Of a stretch of DNA of 64,000 nucleotides, positions 34,701-47,800 are shown piece by piece. Each line of letters begins with the position of its first letter. The stretch's first letter is position 1. A program made the position numbers and the translations under genes. Origin of the DNA: Druceiella hillmani (taxonomy: Eukaryota > Arthropoda > Insecta > Lepidoptera > Hepialidae); assembly GCA_039881145.1 (NCBI GenBank), contig JAYKKI010000063.1, positions 12,369,001-12,433,000 on the forward strand, in the 5' to 3' direction. The notes beneath the pieces were generated by a model. That model was not told the origin of the DNA. It was given only the letters and a program-made list of their open reading frames with translations, and ran no database searches.

Positions 34701-37130
34701 TTCAACATATTCACGTTATCGACACTTATATGATAATGACATCAAGTGCCCCATATTAGTAACGCGTACCGGTGCAACAAGGTTTCCAATATTTTTTTTT
34801 AATTAAAATCCAATAAAATCCATTTAAATTAACACAATGCTTATAGATAATTCCCTAATACTCGTAATTTACGTTTTCTTTCTGGATGAAAAACCGAGCT
34901 TAACCATTTATCGAATTCGATCTGCGACTAAAGTATATATAATCACGGATTATACGTGAATATGAGATACGTGAATCATATCGGTGGTGCGAGTGTCCGC
35001 CTACTTATCATCTCTAGTTATATTTTATGCTCTGTGTTTAGGGGAATAGCCAGTATTAAGAAATAAATTGATGTGCTTTTATAACATAACTTTTAAATAA
35101 AAGAGACAATTGTAAGCATATTTTTAGAGAGCGTTTTGATATATTTTAGAAGTCGTTACAGTATATCTCAAACTGTGGCACGATGGTCATAATTTCTGTA
35201 TTACTAACGTAAACCAGTTTTGGCTTTGTATTGGGAAACTGACCAGTTAAAGCTTTAATTTAAAGGAACTTTAATTTATGTATCTCATTTTATCTTCCTT
35301 TCTACAACATTAATCTATGCAGCATTTTGACGCAAATAAATTTCTATTTTTAGCCAGATTATCGACTGTTTTCTGATTTTATATCAAATAGCAATAGGTA
35401 CCAATCTATGTGCAAAAAGACTGTAATTTATCCTGTTCTTAGTCAAGGAATGTTTGTCAGATTTTTATGAAAGATATGTTTGAATTTTGGATCCAAGACT
35501 ATGGCTTTATGTACGTACCGATGAGCTTATGAAACAAATTAATTCTGAAGGCAACATAGAAAAACCTCTTAATTTTGACAAACCTTCAAAAACTTATGAA
35601 GAATACATATACGCGCCTACAAGCCTGCATATTGGTATACATAATCAGATATTTCAATGTGATTCGTGCTTATGCGAGCACATCATTTAGCTATAAAATA
35701 CCCATTGTCTTTTTTCGTGAATAGTTAACATTCAAATATATGTAAATCGATTTTTTTGCGAACCAATAAATTACTCATTTTTTTTTTTAACTTTCATACA
35801 TTTTCAAAGCATCTTTTAAAAGTATTTGTTATACGATAATATATGTTATACGATAATATATAAGTTAGTTCTAGAGAAATTACTGGAATTATTCTAAGAA
35901 TATGTTTTCGCCCCTTCTCTCAATCTGTTAAAATTAAAATTATGAAATACACACCTCACTAGAAATTTACTTAATATTAACCGGAAAAATATAAGTTAAT
36001 TTTGGATTTTATAATGTTTATCATATTCAAGATATTCTTTCGCTTAATAAAGCTTTTGCGGCAATCGTTGCGTTAAAGTTAATTGAAAATATTTTTGAAT
36101 CGTTTATTTTTTTATTCACACTTGACAAGTTTTATTTATGACTATTTCTAATACCATTTACGGAGTATAAATATGTAGAGCACTATAGATACTCGTTAAT
36201 CAATGAAGAAAGTATGTTAAAACAAATTAGGGACATCATTGATGATGGCGAGAAAAATACAGAGACAACACTTAAAATATGTGTGTAATAAAAAAGGAAA
36301 TCGTGCTTATTTGAGAAAATTTTATAATAATATTATAAGAAAAACCCCAATAAAATGATAAAATCTTTTAACAAATCTAAGGATTCCCAGACAGTAATAT
36401 TACACATGGGACATACAATGTCAGTTAACTATGTGTTTGACCTTTATGCGCTGTATAATGACACTTGTGTTAAAGTCTAGACTAGTAGCAGGAGAGTGAT
36501 GTCTCAAATGACCGCCCTTAGCAATATACAGAAATCACAAGAATTTGCTAGAAAATTTAAGCATCGGCAGCCAAGTTTTCCTATAGCAAAGGTCAAAATG
36601 AAAGACCGATGGAGTGGTGGAGAAATAAACTTTATTACCCTGCTATTACCATTCCACGAGAACCGACGTAAAAATATTGCAACAAAATTATTATAGTTGT
36701 TCATAAAGGTTATATTTCCTTGGCTTTATTGAAGGAATGGTAATTTTCCCTTGATAACGAGATACAAAGTAAAAATGTTATCGACGGTTTCACAATTATA
36801 AAAAAGTTCATAAATCCGTAAGTATTGTTTTCTTAAAATAAATAAATAAAACAAAAGAAAGAATGGATTGTACGCAAAATTTTCTTTGAATGAATCACAT
36901 GGCATTGGACATACACGAGAACATTTGCATCATACAATCTCATATAATAACAACAATTTAATTTATTACCCTCACTAAAATAGTGGTACATCGTATAACT
37001 CTCGGAAATATAATAAAACCTACACCGCTCCCCTACAATAAACTCGCTAACACAAGTAGTGGGAAAACCCACACAAACTAGGCTTCCGCTATAGTACTTG
37101 AAACACATAAATGCTGTTGGATGTTCCTAA
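31800..37130. other. Long AT-rich stretch, no gene supported
   Basis: Open frames at 32017, 33627, 34410, 35487 and 36496 (plus) are 62-94 codons long without recognised domains. Around 33450-33760 both strands are open over 40-codon stretches, so no coding strand can be chosen. Short direct duplications occur at about 32017 (ATGAAAGATAATCAAAT twice) and about 35830 (TTATACGATAATATAT twice). Confidence 0.35.
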
Positions 37131-37135
37131 GAGTT

Positions 37136-37290
37136 AATCTTTGCTAATAGACCACCTGAAGATATTGTAATACAACGAAACCTAGGTCGTGGTAAGAAAC
37201 TTAAAGAAAGTAGAAATAATACTACATCACGTAGTTTCATTTAATTGTGAATAATGAATTTCTACAAAATTAACGCCAAATATATTCAAT
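37136..37290 (+). mobile_element. Foldback element copy 4, right half only
   Basis: Only the right arm (TCTTTGCTAATAGACCACC at 37138, through GTAGTTTCATTTAATTGTG) and the conserved tail AATAATGAATTTCTACAAAA plus TTAACGCCAAATATATTCAA are present. There is no left arm, so this copy is truncated or a single-arm insertion. It shows that arm plus tail is a unit in its own right. Confidence 0.8.
37151..37193 (+). ncRNA. Hammerhead-ribozyme-like motif in copy 4
   Basis: Stem I is five pairs here (ACCAC with GTGGT). The core CTGAAGA, GAA, stem III ACC-TA-GGT and candidate cleavage base C (37188) are intact. The stem II base pair nearest the core is lost (ATTGT opposite ACAAC) and the bulged T is still present. 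It lies in a single-arm copy without an inverted partner. Confidence 0.45.
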
Positions 37291-37379
37291 ATTTAAAATT
37301 TTACATTTTGACCAGGAAAGACTTTGTATTTGATACTTTATTTTCAGCGAGTGCATTTTTATAGGGGAGTATGTCAAAA

Positions 37380-38600
37380 TCTCGCTTTTCATTAACGTTG
37401 AAAATATTTTGAGAAAAATCCTGAGGTGTCCCGTATTGATAAAATGCATGGGTCAGTTACTGCTGATGGCAAAAAATCCAAATCTGTGCAAATGTTTCTA
37501 CTGCATTGAGATCCAGACTTGGCTATATCCAAACGTGCAATACGAGTGAAAGCTTGTGTCACCACTACTTCTTGCACCGGAGTTGACCCTCATCTATAAT
37601 GCACAGGCCTAAAAATATGCGTCTTTGAATTGTTTCATAAAACCGTGTCTAAGGGCTATAGTTTGTGAGTCGTGTGGGGTGGAGTGCTTAACATGTGCAT
37701 GTAGTTTTATTTCGCATAACTTATGAAGGCAAGATCTTTATGACTGTAATGGCCATCTAGGATCAAAAGCATTATATTCTATTTAATAGGCTTTGAAAAC
37801 ACTACAAAGCCTTGAAGCCACTTTAAGAATATTTCAGCATTCATATATCCGATCGGCTGTGCTACAACTGCGCTTTCAGGTGGTGGACCAATCATTAACC
37901 GTTCATTATCTCTTTGCCTGGGAAAGATAAATAGTGGAGGAATGAAATATCCAGCAGCACTCATACAGAACATAAATATTACATTTTTACCTGTCTCTGC
38001 AGAGGTCAACTTGTCAACTTGGCGATTACTTTTGAGTGTCATTACTTTAGCTTACTTCTGGATTATTCCCCCTGATATAACCCCTGTTTCATTGTAGTTA
38101 TAGGTGTTCGATGGGCCAAAATGATATTTTTCAAAAATATCTTTCAAATTATTAAAGAAATGGTTAACTTGTGAGCTATTAAAACCAACTGCTCCGGTCT
38201 TCTTAAGCTGAGTTTAAGATGGCGTTTGATAAAGTCATGGTAAAAATGCTTACCAGCAGATTTATGTGCTCTGTTGAATCGATGGTTCAGTTTTAATTGC
38301 TCTGCGAGATCGAATGCCAATTTTAGAAATTATTTTCTAGTTTAAGGCATGCGCCTATTTGACATATCCACCATGAGCGTAATGAAAGCTTTCTCGTACT
38401 CCTCGATAAATGTTGAGTCAAATCGGTCTTTTTTGAATGGCATTTTCATTTCTTTTTCTCCTTTTAATTTTTTAATGTAGTCGAATTATAAGCTTCATAT
38501 GATTTTTTTATAGAGAATTTTTTTGACATTATCTTATCGATGGGTTTTTAAAATTTTTCGCTTTTAGAAGTATTCTTACGATTTGGTTTGGGTTTACCTA
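37380..38600 (-). pseudogene. pogo/Tigger-like DDE transposase, decayed
   Basis: This is a minus-strand transposase of the pogo (Tc1/mariner superfamily) group in broken frames. The N-terminal part (about 38600-38160) includes MKMPFKKDRFDSTFIEEYEK, KLAFDLAEQLKLNHRFN and SAGKHFYHDFIKRH. The first catalytic region at about 38093-38079 reads Y-N-E-T-G-V where D-E-T-G is expected, so the first Asp is lost. Then come VDKLTSAETGKNVI and FCMSAAGYFIPPLFIFPR (38042-37779), and the second catalytic block LLILDGHYSH (about 37769-37740) with its Asp kept. PPHTTHKL-PLD follows, and the C-terminal FTRIARLDIAKSG and DLDFLPSAVTD (37577-37392). At least five stops or frameshifts. No terminal repeats identified. 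Confidence 0.9.
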
Positions 38601-38927
38601 TGTTGAATCTAAAAACCGAAATACGAAATTAATTACTACAAAAAGCTAAACCTACTTTTAAAACTGTCCGCCATTAGGAGACTTTTATATTGTCCGATTT
38701 TAGGAACCCTTAGGTACATGGAAAAAAATCCTTATTTACATTGTGTTATGAATTATTAAAATCTCGTGACTTATGACAGATTAGTGGTATAATAATAATT
38801 AACAATAATCACTAACATCAGTTACTTTAATTACTGTTCACAGACACCAAAAAATTTTTACCAACCTCTAAATTTTCACTAATCTCTACAACGAACGCAG
38901 CGGCACTAACTCATGAGCGTCACGACA
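38601..38927. other. 5' flank of the pogo remnant, no gene
   Basis: This may include the element's 5' end, but I see no clear inverted terminus. Confidence 0.35.
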
Positions 38928-38939
38928 CCCCCCCCCCCC
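38928..38939. repeat. Poly-C run, 12 bases
   Basis: An isolated homopolymer of C in an AT-rich region, within a short GC-richer patch to about 39000. Confidence 0.95.
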
Positions 38940-39025
38940 GCACTTCACTTCGGAGGAAGTTTCTAACCGCGACAAACAAGCAACAAAATGGCGAGCTTCC
39001 TTGCACCAATTAAAATCCTGTAAAA

Positions 39026-39627
<602 letters not shown>

Positions 39628-39699
<72 letters not shown>
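39628..39699. repeat. Compound microsatellite (AT)n(GT)n(AT)n
   Basis: Same architecture as 39029-39124 but with the GT strand, so the two arrays are in inverse orientation about 0.6 kb apart. Confidence 0.95.
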
Positions 39700-39703
<4 letters not shown>

Positions 39704-39727
39704 AGGAAATACGTAAGTAAAAACCAA

Positions 39728-39810
39728 GGAGGTAAGATAGATCCTTACCTCCATTTAAATCCAAAAATATTCTATTTTTACCCATGGAGGTAAAATAGAT
39801 TCTTACCGCC
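39728..39810. repeat. Two tandem small hairpins
   Basis: GGAGGTAAG-ATAGATC-CTTACCTCC at 39728-39752 is a hairpin with 9-bp arms. A diverged copy (GGAGGTAAAATAGATTCTTA then CCGCC) follows at 39786-39810. Confidence 0.85.
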
Positions 39811-42155
39811 ATTGTCTAACTATAAAAATAAAATCAGCATTTAAATCCACAAATTAACTAATTTTCTTTATCACTAATTGTTAAAATAATTGGTTACTGG
39901 AAAAAATATCAATTAAAGAAAAGTTGTATTTATACAAATTACTAGTTTATGTAACACTGGATGCACTAGATCATTTCAACTTGGTTACTGAACAAAACGA
40001 TACGCCAGTTAACCTACACCTATTGGATATATCGCATATTGACCGGTTAATTTACGAAAAGATTTCGAATATGTTCCTTCTGTTGCATATTAACCTTTGT
40101 CTTTGGTTGATTTGATATTTAACCCTTAGCAATTACTCTTAAAGATTTTTTTTCGTCATCACATCTTCGTTTTCACGGAGTATACTTTTACACGTATCAA
40201 ATTGATATCTTGTGTATTTTTCACGGAAAGTACCATTTTTTATAAGTTCAATTATATAAGCCTGTGTCTTTATCGAATCCGACAACCCTTATTAATGTGT
40301 TGTTTGAATTTAATATCTAATCCGATTTAATCCTAGAACAGATACTCTAACGGTTTTTCCTATTTCACATTGTTTTTCCTATTCATTTAAATTATTTTGC
40401 TTTGCAATGTTAGTTGACATGGTGTCATTTAATTCAGAGACGTTGAAATAGTCTTTGAATTAAATATCAGTAAGTAATGTTCCGACTAGCACTAATTTGA
40501 TAAGAAGCCTTCTAACTGGTTAGTATCCGAAATTTCGCTTTTTAACTACGACATGTGGATAATTAGTATTCTAACTGGTTATTACGCGTAATAATTTTTG
40601 TGTATTAACCGTAATATATACAAACTTAGTACAAACGTAATACATTAAAAATTAGATCGTCTATGCCCCAACTAAATGTCAGAGAGCATTTGCTCGAGTT
40701 GAGTTTTGTTTATTTGCTGCGAGTTGAGTGTCCAAATAGCTGCAAAGCGCGTCGGGTAAAGAGTACAATGTCCAATTGTATGGGTGAGAACTTGTAGGCG
40801 CATTCCGATAAGATATAGGCGGCCAAGTTATCCTCTGAATTAGGCGTATTAAATGAGGTAGTTACGTATCATAATGGCGAATATTCTAATCTTTAAATTA
40901 TATTATTTTGCACACAGTCATGTATTTTATTAATTTTTAACAAGGAGAAAATAAACATTTTCTTAGACAAGAAATGAATTTTTAAGTGTTTTTGTGCTTT
41001 TCGGGGAAGGGGATGGGGGCGTTATTATTAAACCTTGATGCACCGTCAAATTTGACCGACTTTTTGCCGTTCTCATACATACAATACTTATTTTTATCTA
41101 ATTCCTGAGAAATGTTTTAATTAATCATAAAACTTTTAACCAATTTTATTAAATGGCTGCTTTGTATCAACAGCACGACTTTGGTTTTTTCCCGGTAGGA
41201 CTTCGCCACGTATTGATCACCGCCGTTATATGTCAGTAAATGGTTTACTCCTTAAAATAATAACACTTTCCTTCTCAGCTATAGTATTTAAAGCTTTATA
41301 GAAACTGTTGGACGAATATTTTCAGTCAATTTGTACGCGTTGCCGCTGGATTTTTGTGGAGTTAGAACGTTATTGGCAATTTTTTATATGATCATTCGAA
41401 TAAGTCAATAACACATCATACTTCGATTAATTCAACCCGGTATGACTTAGGCTTTAAAAAAGATGTATCAACCAATAGATTACCAATATGACTGCCGGTA
41501 ACGATTCAATATGTTCTTTGAGCTGGTTGACATTAAATGAATGACCTTCGACTATAAACACAATGATACTAGTCATACAAAAAAAGTGGCCGGATTAAAA
41601 ATGGTCTATTAAAACGATATAATTTTGAAATTGTTACTTCATTTAAGTTCTCAGGAAGTTTTTTTACTCTTGTGGTGGAAGGTCCGCTTACATGTTTGTC
41701 ACATGTCCGTATATTTTAATAACTGTACATTATTTTGATGTTTGGCGTTGTCTGATAATTGTAAGAAAGAACTAGAGACTCCCTGTCTCTAGTTGATATT
41801 AGTCAGAGATAATTATTTTTTTAGTATTTAAGAAAGAAATAAATGTGTCCAGGATAGGACTTTTTTTTTTATTGAGGCACCATTACTTTTTTTCTCTCTT
41901 GCAAAAAAGGTATGGATAAACAGATTTATGTATAGAAACGAATTCAAAGTTTTATATACTTATTCATATTTTGTCTATATTATGGAATTATTATAAAACT
42001 ATTTACACAATAATAATAAAAATAATAAAACTATTCAATAACCATCGGATGTTAGATTTAGCTAAGTGCAATTATTTAATACATTAGGTTCAGATAAGGA
42101 TCCTATAGCCAACTCCAACGCAGTCTGATTCGTCTTAAGAATAAAAAGCCTGTCA
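39811..42155. other. No gene recognised
   Basis: AT-rich spacer. The short duplication TTCTAACTGGTTA occurs at about 40510 and 40571. A 63-codon frame at 39924-40115 has no known domain. Confidence 0.45.
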
Positions 42156-42159
42156 AGCC

Positions 42160-42440
42160 TGAGTAAAACTCACACCACGAGGGTTCTGTACACAAATAAG
42201 TACTTACAAATATTTAAAGGTACATAGTATCCCTGTTACATTATTGCCAAATATTAATTTTACACAATGTAAATATGTTGCCCGCTACATCTTTCACAGG
42301 CTTAAAATCATCGTGCATATTTCAAAATATGACTACAAAATAACAATTATCTGAATTTTTGTTTAATTGTGCTGACATACCTTGCTTTATGCCAAATAAC
42401 ATGATTCTAGGTCAACGGAAAGATTTTGATTACCGTCGTA
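42160..42440 (+). repeat. Dispersed repeat, fullest copy of the TTTCACAG family
   Basis: It combines the CACGAGGGTTCTGTACACA block (about 42176), which recurs near 61118, 61980 and 63067, with the AATGTAAA...TACATCTTTCACAGGCTTAAAA block (about 42270-42310), which recurs near 16860 and 62050. It has no coding potential. Confidence 0.6.
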
Positions 42441-43350
42441 TTTTTAAGGTTCTTCTAGATTGCGTTAACTTACAAGCTAGATTTTTTTTACAACTCTAAG
42501 TGACTGTATGCTTAAGTATTTCATATTAATCTGACAAACGAAGAATGAAAAAGAATCTTGACGAATGGACAACGAAGTGATGCTACAAGGGTCCATTATA
42601 CAAGGGTAATAAAGAATACCTCAATATACATGACAACATAGTTAAACGAATACATCTCGCTCTCAGTTACAAACTCAACCACGCATATACACCTTATTAC
42701 AAATACAAATCTAATAGGCAACACATCGAACTAACACTTTAAATTTCATAACAAAATACCTAATGGATACTAATACCTAATATTCACAATATAAATAAAC
42801 TTAAAAAAAAACATGAAATTATTTACACATGATCAAAGAAATAAAGCACGTGTTACAATGAGAAACAGAGAGAGTAGGTCTATAATAATATCATCCAGAA
42901 AAATCATCTCTAAAAACTTCATGCACAATCTAAAACTACTAAAGATGAAATAAAATATGTACATCTCCTTAAAAAAAGTAAATAGTAATAGACACATGAA
43001 CCAACACCAGAAAATTCTTCACCAGTACCACTGTGTCCAGCAAAACAAACAAGCAATAGTACGGTCACCAAAACACTTTGTTCACCTGAGAACCATATGC
43101 CAGTTTGGCATTGGAAACCAACCTCATAATAAATATACTATGAGCAATTAGCTCAAAAGAGTTATAACATATAAATCAAAATTATGTGCACATAACTTCA
43201 GCACCAGAAATTTTTTTCAAACAATTCTGTGAGCTTCGCACTAAAATTAAAAAGAAAATGGTGTAAAAAGTGAAAATGGTGTGTACGGCTGAGAGAGTTC
43301 AGTTCGTCATATATGATTTTATATGTTTTTTCATATATTTTCACGTACAC
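42441..43350. other. No gene recognised
   Basis: AT-rich spacer with no supported feature. Confidence 0.5.
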
Positions 43351-43351
43351 C

Positions 43352-43422
43352 AACTCATACTCAGGTGTACTACAGTGTGCTAATCTGTGATTAGTACACT
43401 GTAGTACACCTGAGTATGAGTT
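43352..43422. repeat. Near-perfect palindrome, 33-bp arms, 5-nt loop
   Basis: The left arm 43352-43384 starts AACTCATACTCAGGTGTACT. The right arm 43390-43422 is its reverse complement with one mismatch, and the loop is CTGTG. There is no flanking transposon signature. Confidence 0.95.
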
Positions 43423-45110
43423 ACACAATTTAAATTCTGTAAAAAAATCATATCAACACGATGTAAATTATTACAGAGCCATCTTATGACAATTCGTGTA
43501 TTTAACTTGTATTCGGAAGATGACAGTAACCAGTACAATATTCTAAAAATATATTTGAACAGAATTGAAGGGACCTGTTGGAAGTTTAATTTTTTTCATA
43601 TCCTTACGGTATAGACGAAACGTTCTGTTAATTTTTCCTTCTTAAAATCATGTTTGTTAAAAAAAATATAAAATTTTGCAACATATTTTAGTAAACAGAG
43701 GTTATTGACAAGAAATGATTGGATTATGCCGCATATTATTTCATATTGCATGTATTTTCTTTCATTATAAGTTTTAAAAAAATCAAAATAAAATAAAACA
43801 TAGTCAAACCGCACAGTTTAGGCAATTCATCTTCTGAGGCTTAGAAATTAGAAATATTATTAATTTAACTAGTTGCGGACAATTATCATACACAAAGTGT
43901 TTGACTTTAATGTTAGATTACTCATAATCAGATTATAATCTAATATACTCTATATGTTGTATCTTTATCTATATAGTTAAAGATACAACTATAATCTAAC
44001 TAAAATTAAAAAGTGAAAATTCGGCGATGGAAAAAATATTAAAATTAAAATAATAAAGCACTAAAAAAAACAAAGTAATAGAACCAGTTTTCTCTATCCA
44101 TTCTATAAGAATTTTTGTGTAAGCTGTGTTTGTCAGTGAGAATAATAAATGAGTGTAAAAGTGTCTGGCGCTTTTCTTGAAATCTAATTGGAATGTTAAG
44201 CGAATGAAAATCACTCACATAATATTAATTAGAAAAGCAAAATAGTTCAGTTTTGAGGAAAAACGCGCCACGTGTTTACACTTAAATACTATACTCAATA
44301 ACAAACATGGTTTACCCAGAAATCTTTACAGAATGGACACAGAAAAATGTTTCTTTCTCTGGTTCGATAATTATTTTTTGCTTTTTAGTGCAGTATTTAT
44401 ACAAATGTGTTTTTCTGTTTTTTAAATTATAAATTCATTCTTACTTTTTGTCTTATATTAAAGGAGAGAATATTTTTTTTTGAACTTGCTTTATATTATA
44501 TTTAAAACTACTTTTATAAATATTAACAGAGATATCCGAGATACCGTCTTATTATATTGTCATCAGTACTAAACACAACGGCCAAATTTCAGGATGATAC
44601 AACAATTAGAAGCCCAAGCACGGTTAAAATCTGTTGTTCCGTTATCGGGCTCTATGTGTAACTTCCGGTTCTGTTCCCTTCAATCAGTTCGATGGTAACA
44701 TTTTATCGTATTGTCATTTGAACTACACACAACTGCCAAGTTTGATAATCACATATTAATTATTCCCCTTCCCCAGACCTACGGCAAATTGTTTTTAAAC
44801 ATGAAGGACTGATTCAAATTACAAATTATCTACAACCAACAAAATTTGAAAATAATATAAACTTTAATTTTACTTATTACACATATATTAGTTATGTGAT
44901 AGACCTCATTAGATAACAAGGTTCGTAACAAAGCACACTATTGAGTTTTTTCAAATGTACTTTTTAACACCAAAATGCAATAAAATATTTTTTCTAATAT
45001 TAAAGCCACAATTAAACAATATCTTCCATACTGGTGGTAGTTTTCATATATTACGCAATTCCCTGATTCTACAAATATTTTGAAAAAAGTGGGCCTTGTT
45101 CGCGATTATA
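43423..45110. other. No gene recognised
   Basis: AT-rich spacer. A small hairpin, GTTGTATCTTTA with TAAAGATACAAC, lies at 43956-43989. Confidence 0.5.
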
Positions 45111-45111
45111 C

Positions 45112-45360
45112 CTTACTAGCGTGACCCGTGCGAAGTCTTCGCATTATTTATTCCATTATGAAGCTCAGATGACAGATCAAACAAATATTTTACTAAAATT
45201 GACATATAGAGGCGCAAGTATCAAAAGCATTGAGCTAAAGCGCCACTTTATTTATACGTGAGTGGATTTGAAATTAAACAAGAATTTTACCGACCGTCAA
45301 TCATATTGACGTTGAGCCGTTAGATGGCAGCATTGCTGTTTTGTGTATATAATTTTAATA
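45112..45360 (-). repeat. Dispersed repeat beginning ACTAGCGTGACCCGTGCGAAG
   Basis: The terminus TTACTAGCGTGACCCGTGCG followed by AAGTCTTCGCATT resembles the ends of common insect short repeats. It is the inverse of the CGAAGTCG...ACAGCTAGTATTAC end at 57236-57267. The inner boundary is uncertain. Confidence 0.5.
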
Positions 45361-45522
45361 ATTAATTAATTTGCAAAAACAATAGCAATAATAAATTTTT
45401 TAATTGTGGATGCCGGTAGAGCAAGCAATTATCCATAAAATGATATATAATTTATGTTGATTAGTTGTGATTTTTTTTCTAAAAAGGGAGTGTAACATCT
45501 TAACCTTAGCGTATTAATATAT

Positions 45523-45551
<29 letters not shown>
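45523..45551. repeat. (GAT)n microsatellite
   Basis: About nine ATG/GAT trinucleotides. Confidence 0.95.
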
Positions 45552-45553
<2 letters not shown>

Positions 45554-46670
45554 ATAATATGAGATATACAAACGCGACATCATTACGATTTTCTTATACG
45601 TATAGATATACATACATGTTTCTATTCGCAACACGTTAAATGTTGTTATGTTTCTATTCACAACATATTGACGATACAAGAAAGGCATTTTATTATGATT
45701 GTAAATAAATAAAAATTATAAATCAAATCAAATATATAAAGAAAAACTCGCTAAATAGTACTTCTTCAAGGATAGCTTTTAAAAAAGTTTACACGGTGAT
45801 AATTTTATTTGAAAATTCCTATTCGAAACGTTAAGTACGTTTAAAATACCTAAAACCATAAACCTTCATACCAAACCTCTAATACCATAAACCTCGTACC
45901 ATACATACTTGGTAATTACGAATTACGGTCCAATATAACTTTTTGAAACAGACTGTACCCAACGAACGCCGCCTTCGCTGATATTTTATCTGGCGTGAAA
46001 GTCGCTCTAAAGTGTCTGGTTTCCGAACGAACCAACTTATATACCTATGTTGAAAAAAAATATTTGAAAATTTTAATAGATTTTTACATAAAAAATGTAC
46101 AGGTACTGTCCTTGCTTGTTTCCGTCAAATTTTGGGAAGATTGAAGATTGGAGAGACGCCAAATCTTGATATTTTTTCTGTTCTATTGATGGCTTTACAA
46201 ATGCAATTATAGAGTTTCTTAGTAATTTCCGTTTGATAATTAGTTAGTTTTATATTTAATTTGAATTAATATTTGTTTTTCTATATTATCAATTATTATT
46301 TACGGTATGTATACTATAAGCTGTAGACATAACATCAATAATAGTTAGCTGCACTTCTAGTGTTTGTTTTTAATGTTTGCTTTCATTTCTAAATTTGCTA
46401 CCAAATCGCTGGACATATCCAACGATTTGATGTAACCTATAAGTTAGACATGAAAGGTTTTTTGATAAATAAATAAACAAATTAATAATTAATTTGTAAA
46501 CCAACATCTCATAAACGTACTGGTAACTCATTAGTCATTTGGTCCGCCGTAATATCTTAAAAACTACAGTTAAATAAGATAGACGACCTAACGTCTAGGA
46601 GATGAGTGAAACTTGTTAATCCAGAATTAGAGTATAGAACCAAATTAATTAATCTGTTAATGTTAGTACC
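45552..46670. other. No gene recognised
   Basis: AT-rich spacer with no supported feature. Confidence 0.5.
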
Positions 46671-46674
46671 TAAG

Positions 46675-46706
46675 AGCCAGACAGAGTTGAATAACTCTGT
46701 CTGGCT
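46675..46706. repeat. Perfect palindrome, 14-bp arms, 4-nt loop
   Basis: AGCCAGACAGAGTT, loop GAAT, then AACTCTGTCTGGCT. Confidence 0.95.
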
Positions 46707-47800
46707 AATAATGCCTTGAGAGCAACTTTTATCTAACATACTAGATGAATATGTTGATGAACATGAAATTAAAATATTGAACGTAATTAAACTAAATTTT
46801 GGATATCAATTTAATTGATACGTAACAACTTAATTATTACATAATTATTGAAATAAAACAGTACACTGAAAACTAACTTAACCAAATTTTTAGTTTCCTT
46901 CACTATAGGTTAGTTACAAAATTTTGTTCAAAATATTTTTGCGCGAAAATATCTACTCTAATGTTTGTTTAATTTTCATTTTAAAAATTGTTGATGTTGT
47001 GACCAAAGGATAACAGTATGTTTTGCTAGATAACGAGGAAAATTTTACCAAATGGTGGTAATACGCAGACAAAAAGTTCGTCAGGCATCACTTAACCCTA
47101 GTATATGATATGTGGGTATAAAGTTTTATGGCAACATTTGCACGAGTTCGAACCACCATTTTGTTGAAAGTGGCAGACTTTTCCCTTTTGCTCTGTGACT
47201 AACTAGGTGTTTGAAATAAATAGATACGTAGAGACAAAAAGACAGAAAAATCCTTTGCCCTAATTAATTAACTAGAAATTAGGAGATGAAGTTAGGACGA
47301 CGGGCGCAAATTTGTATTCATTTCATTAATTAAGAAAACGGGGATGGAAACATTGTTCAAGACTTATTTTTTTTAGTATTGATAGTTTTTCCAAGGGCAT
47401 ATTAAGGTTACATTCTGTACGTATTATATTTTTAGTTTTGTTTTTCGAGTTTCCATACCTCTTTCTCGTTTTACTCAAAAAGACGTAGACACATGAAGTG
47501 TGTATATTTGTAAAATATAATAACGTCCATATATTTCAATAACTGACACTCGAAAATAATTATATGGAAATATTACAAGAGTCAAATTAAATTTTCAGTT
47601 TTCTTTTCAAATTTCACATATTTTATGGGGTATTGATTAAAAGAGCGAATAACAATGATTCCAGAACCATTATTTTCCTAATTTTACCTAATATACTTTT
47701 TGAAGTATCGCTGAGATCGTCCAAAAAAAATGTATATATATATATACTCTCCCGCGACTGGCTAATATCAAAATTATGAAAAACTACAAAAAGTTTGCAC
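46707..47800. other. No gene recognised
   Basis: AT-rich spacer with a short (TA)n at 47731-47748 close to the left limit of the segmental duplication. Confidence 0.45.
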
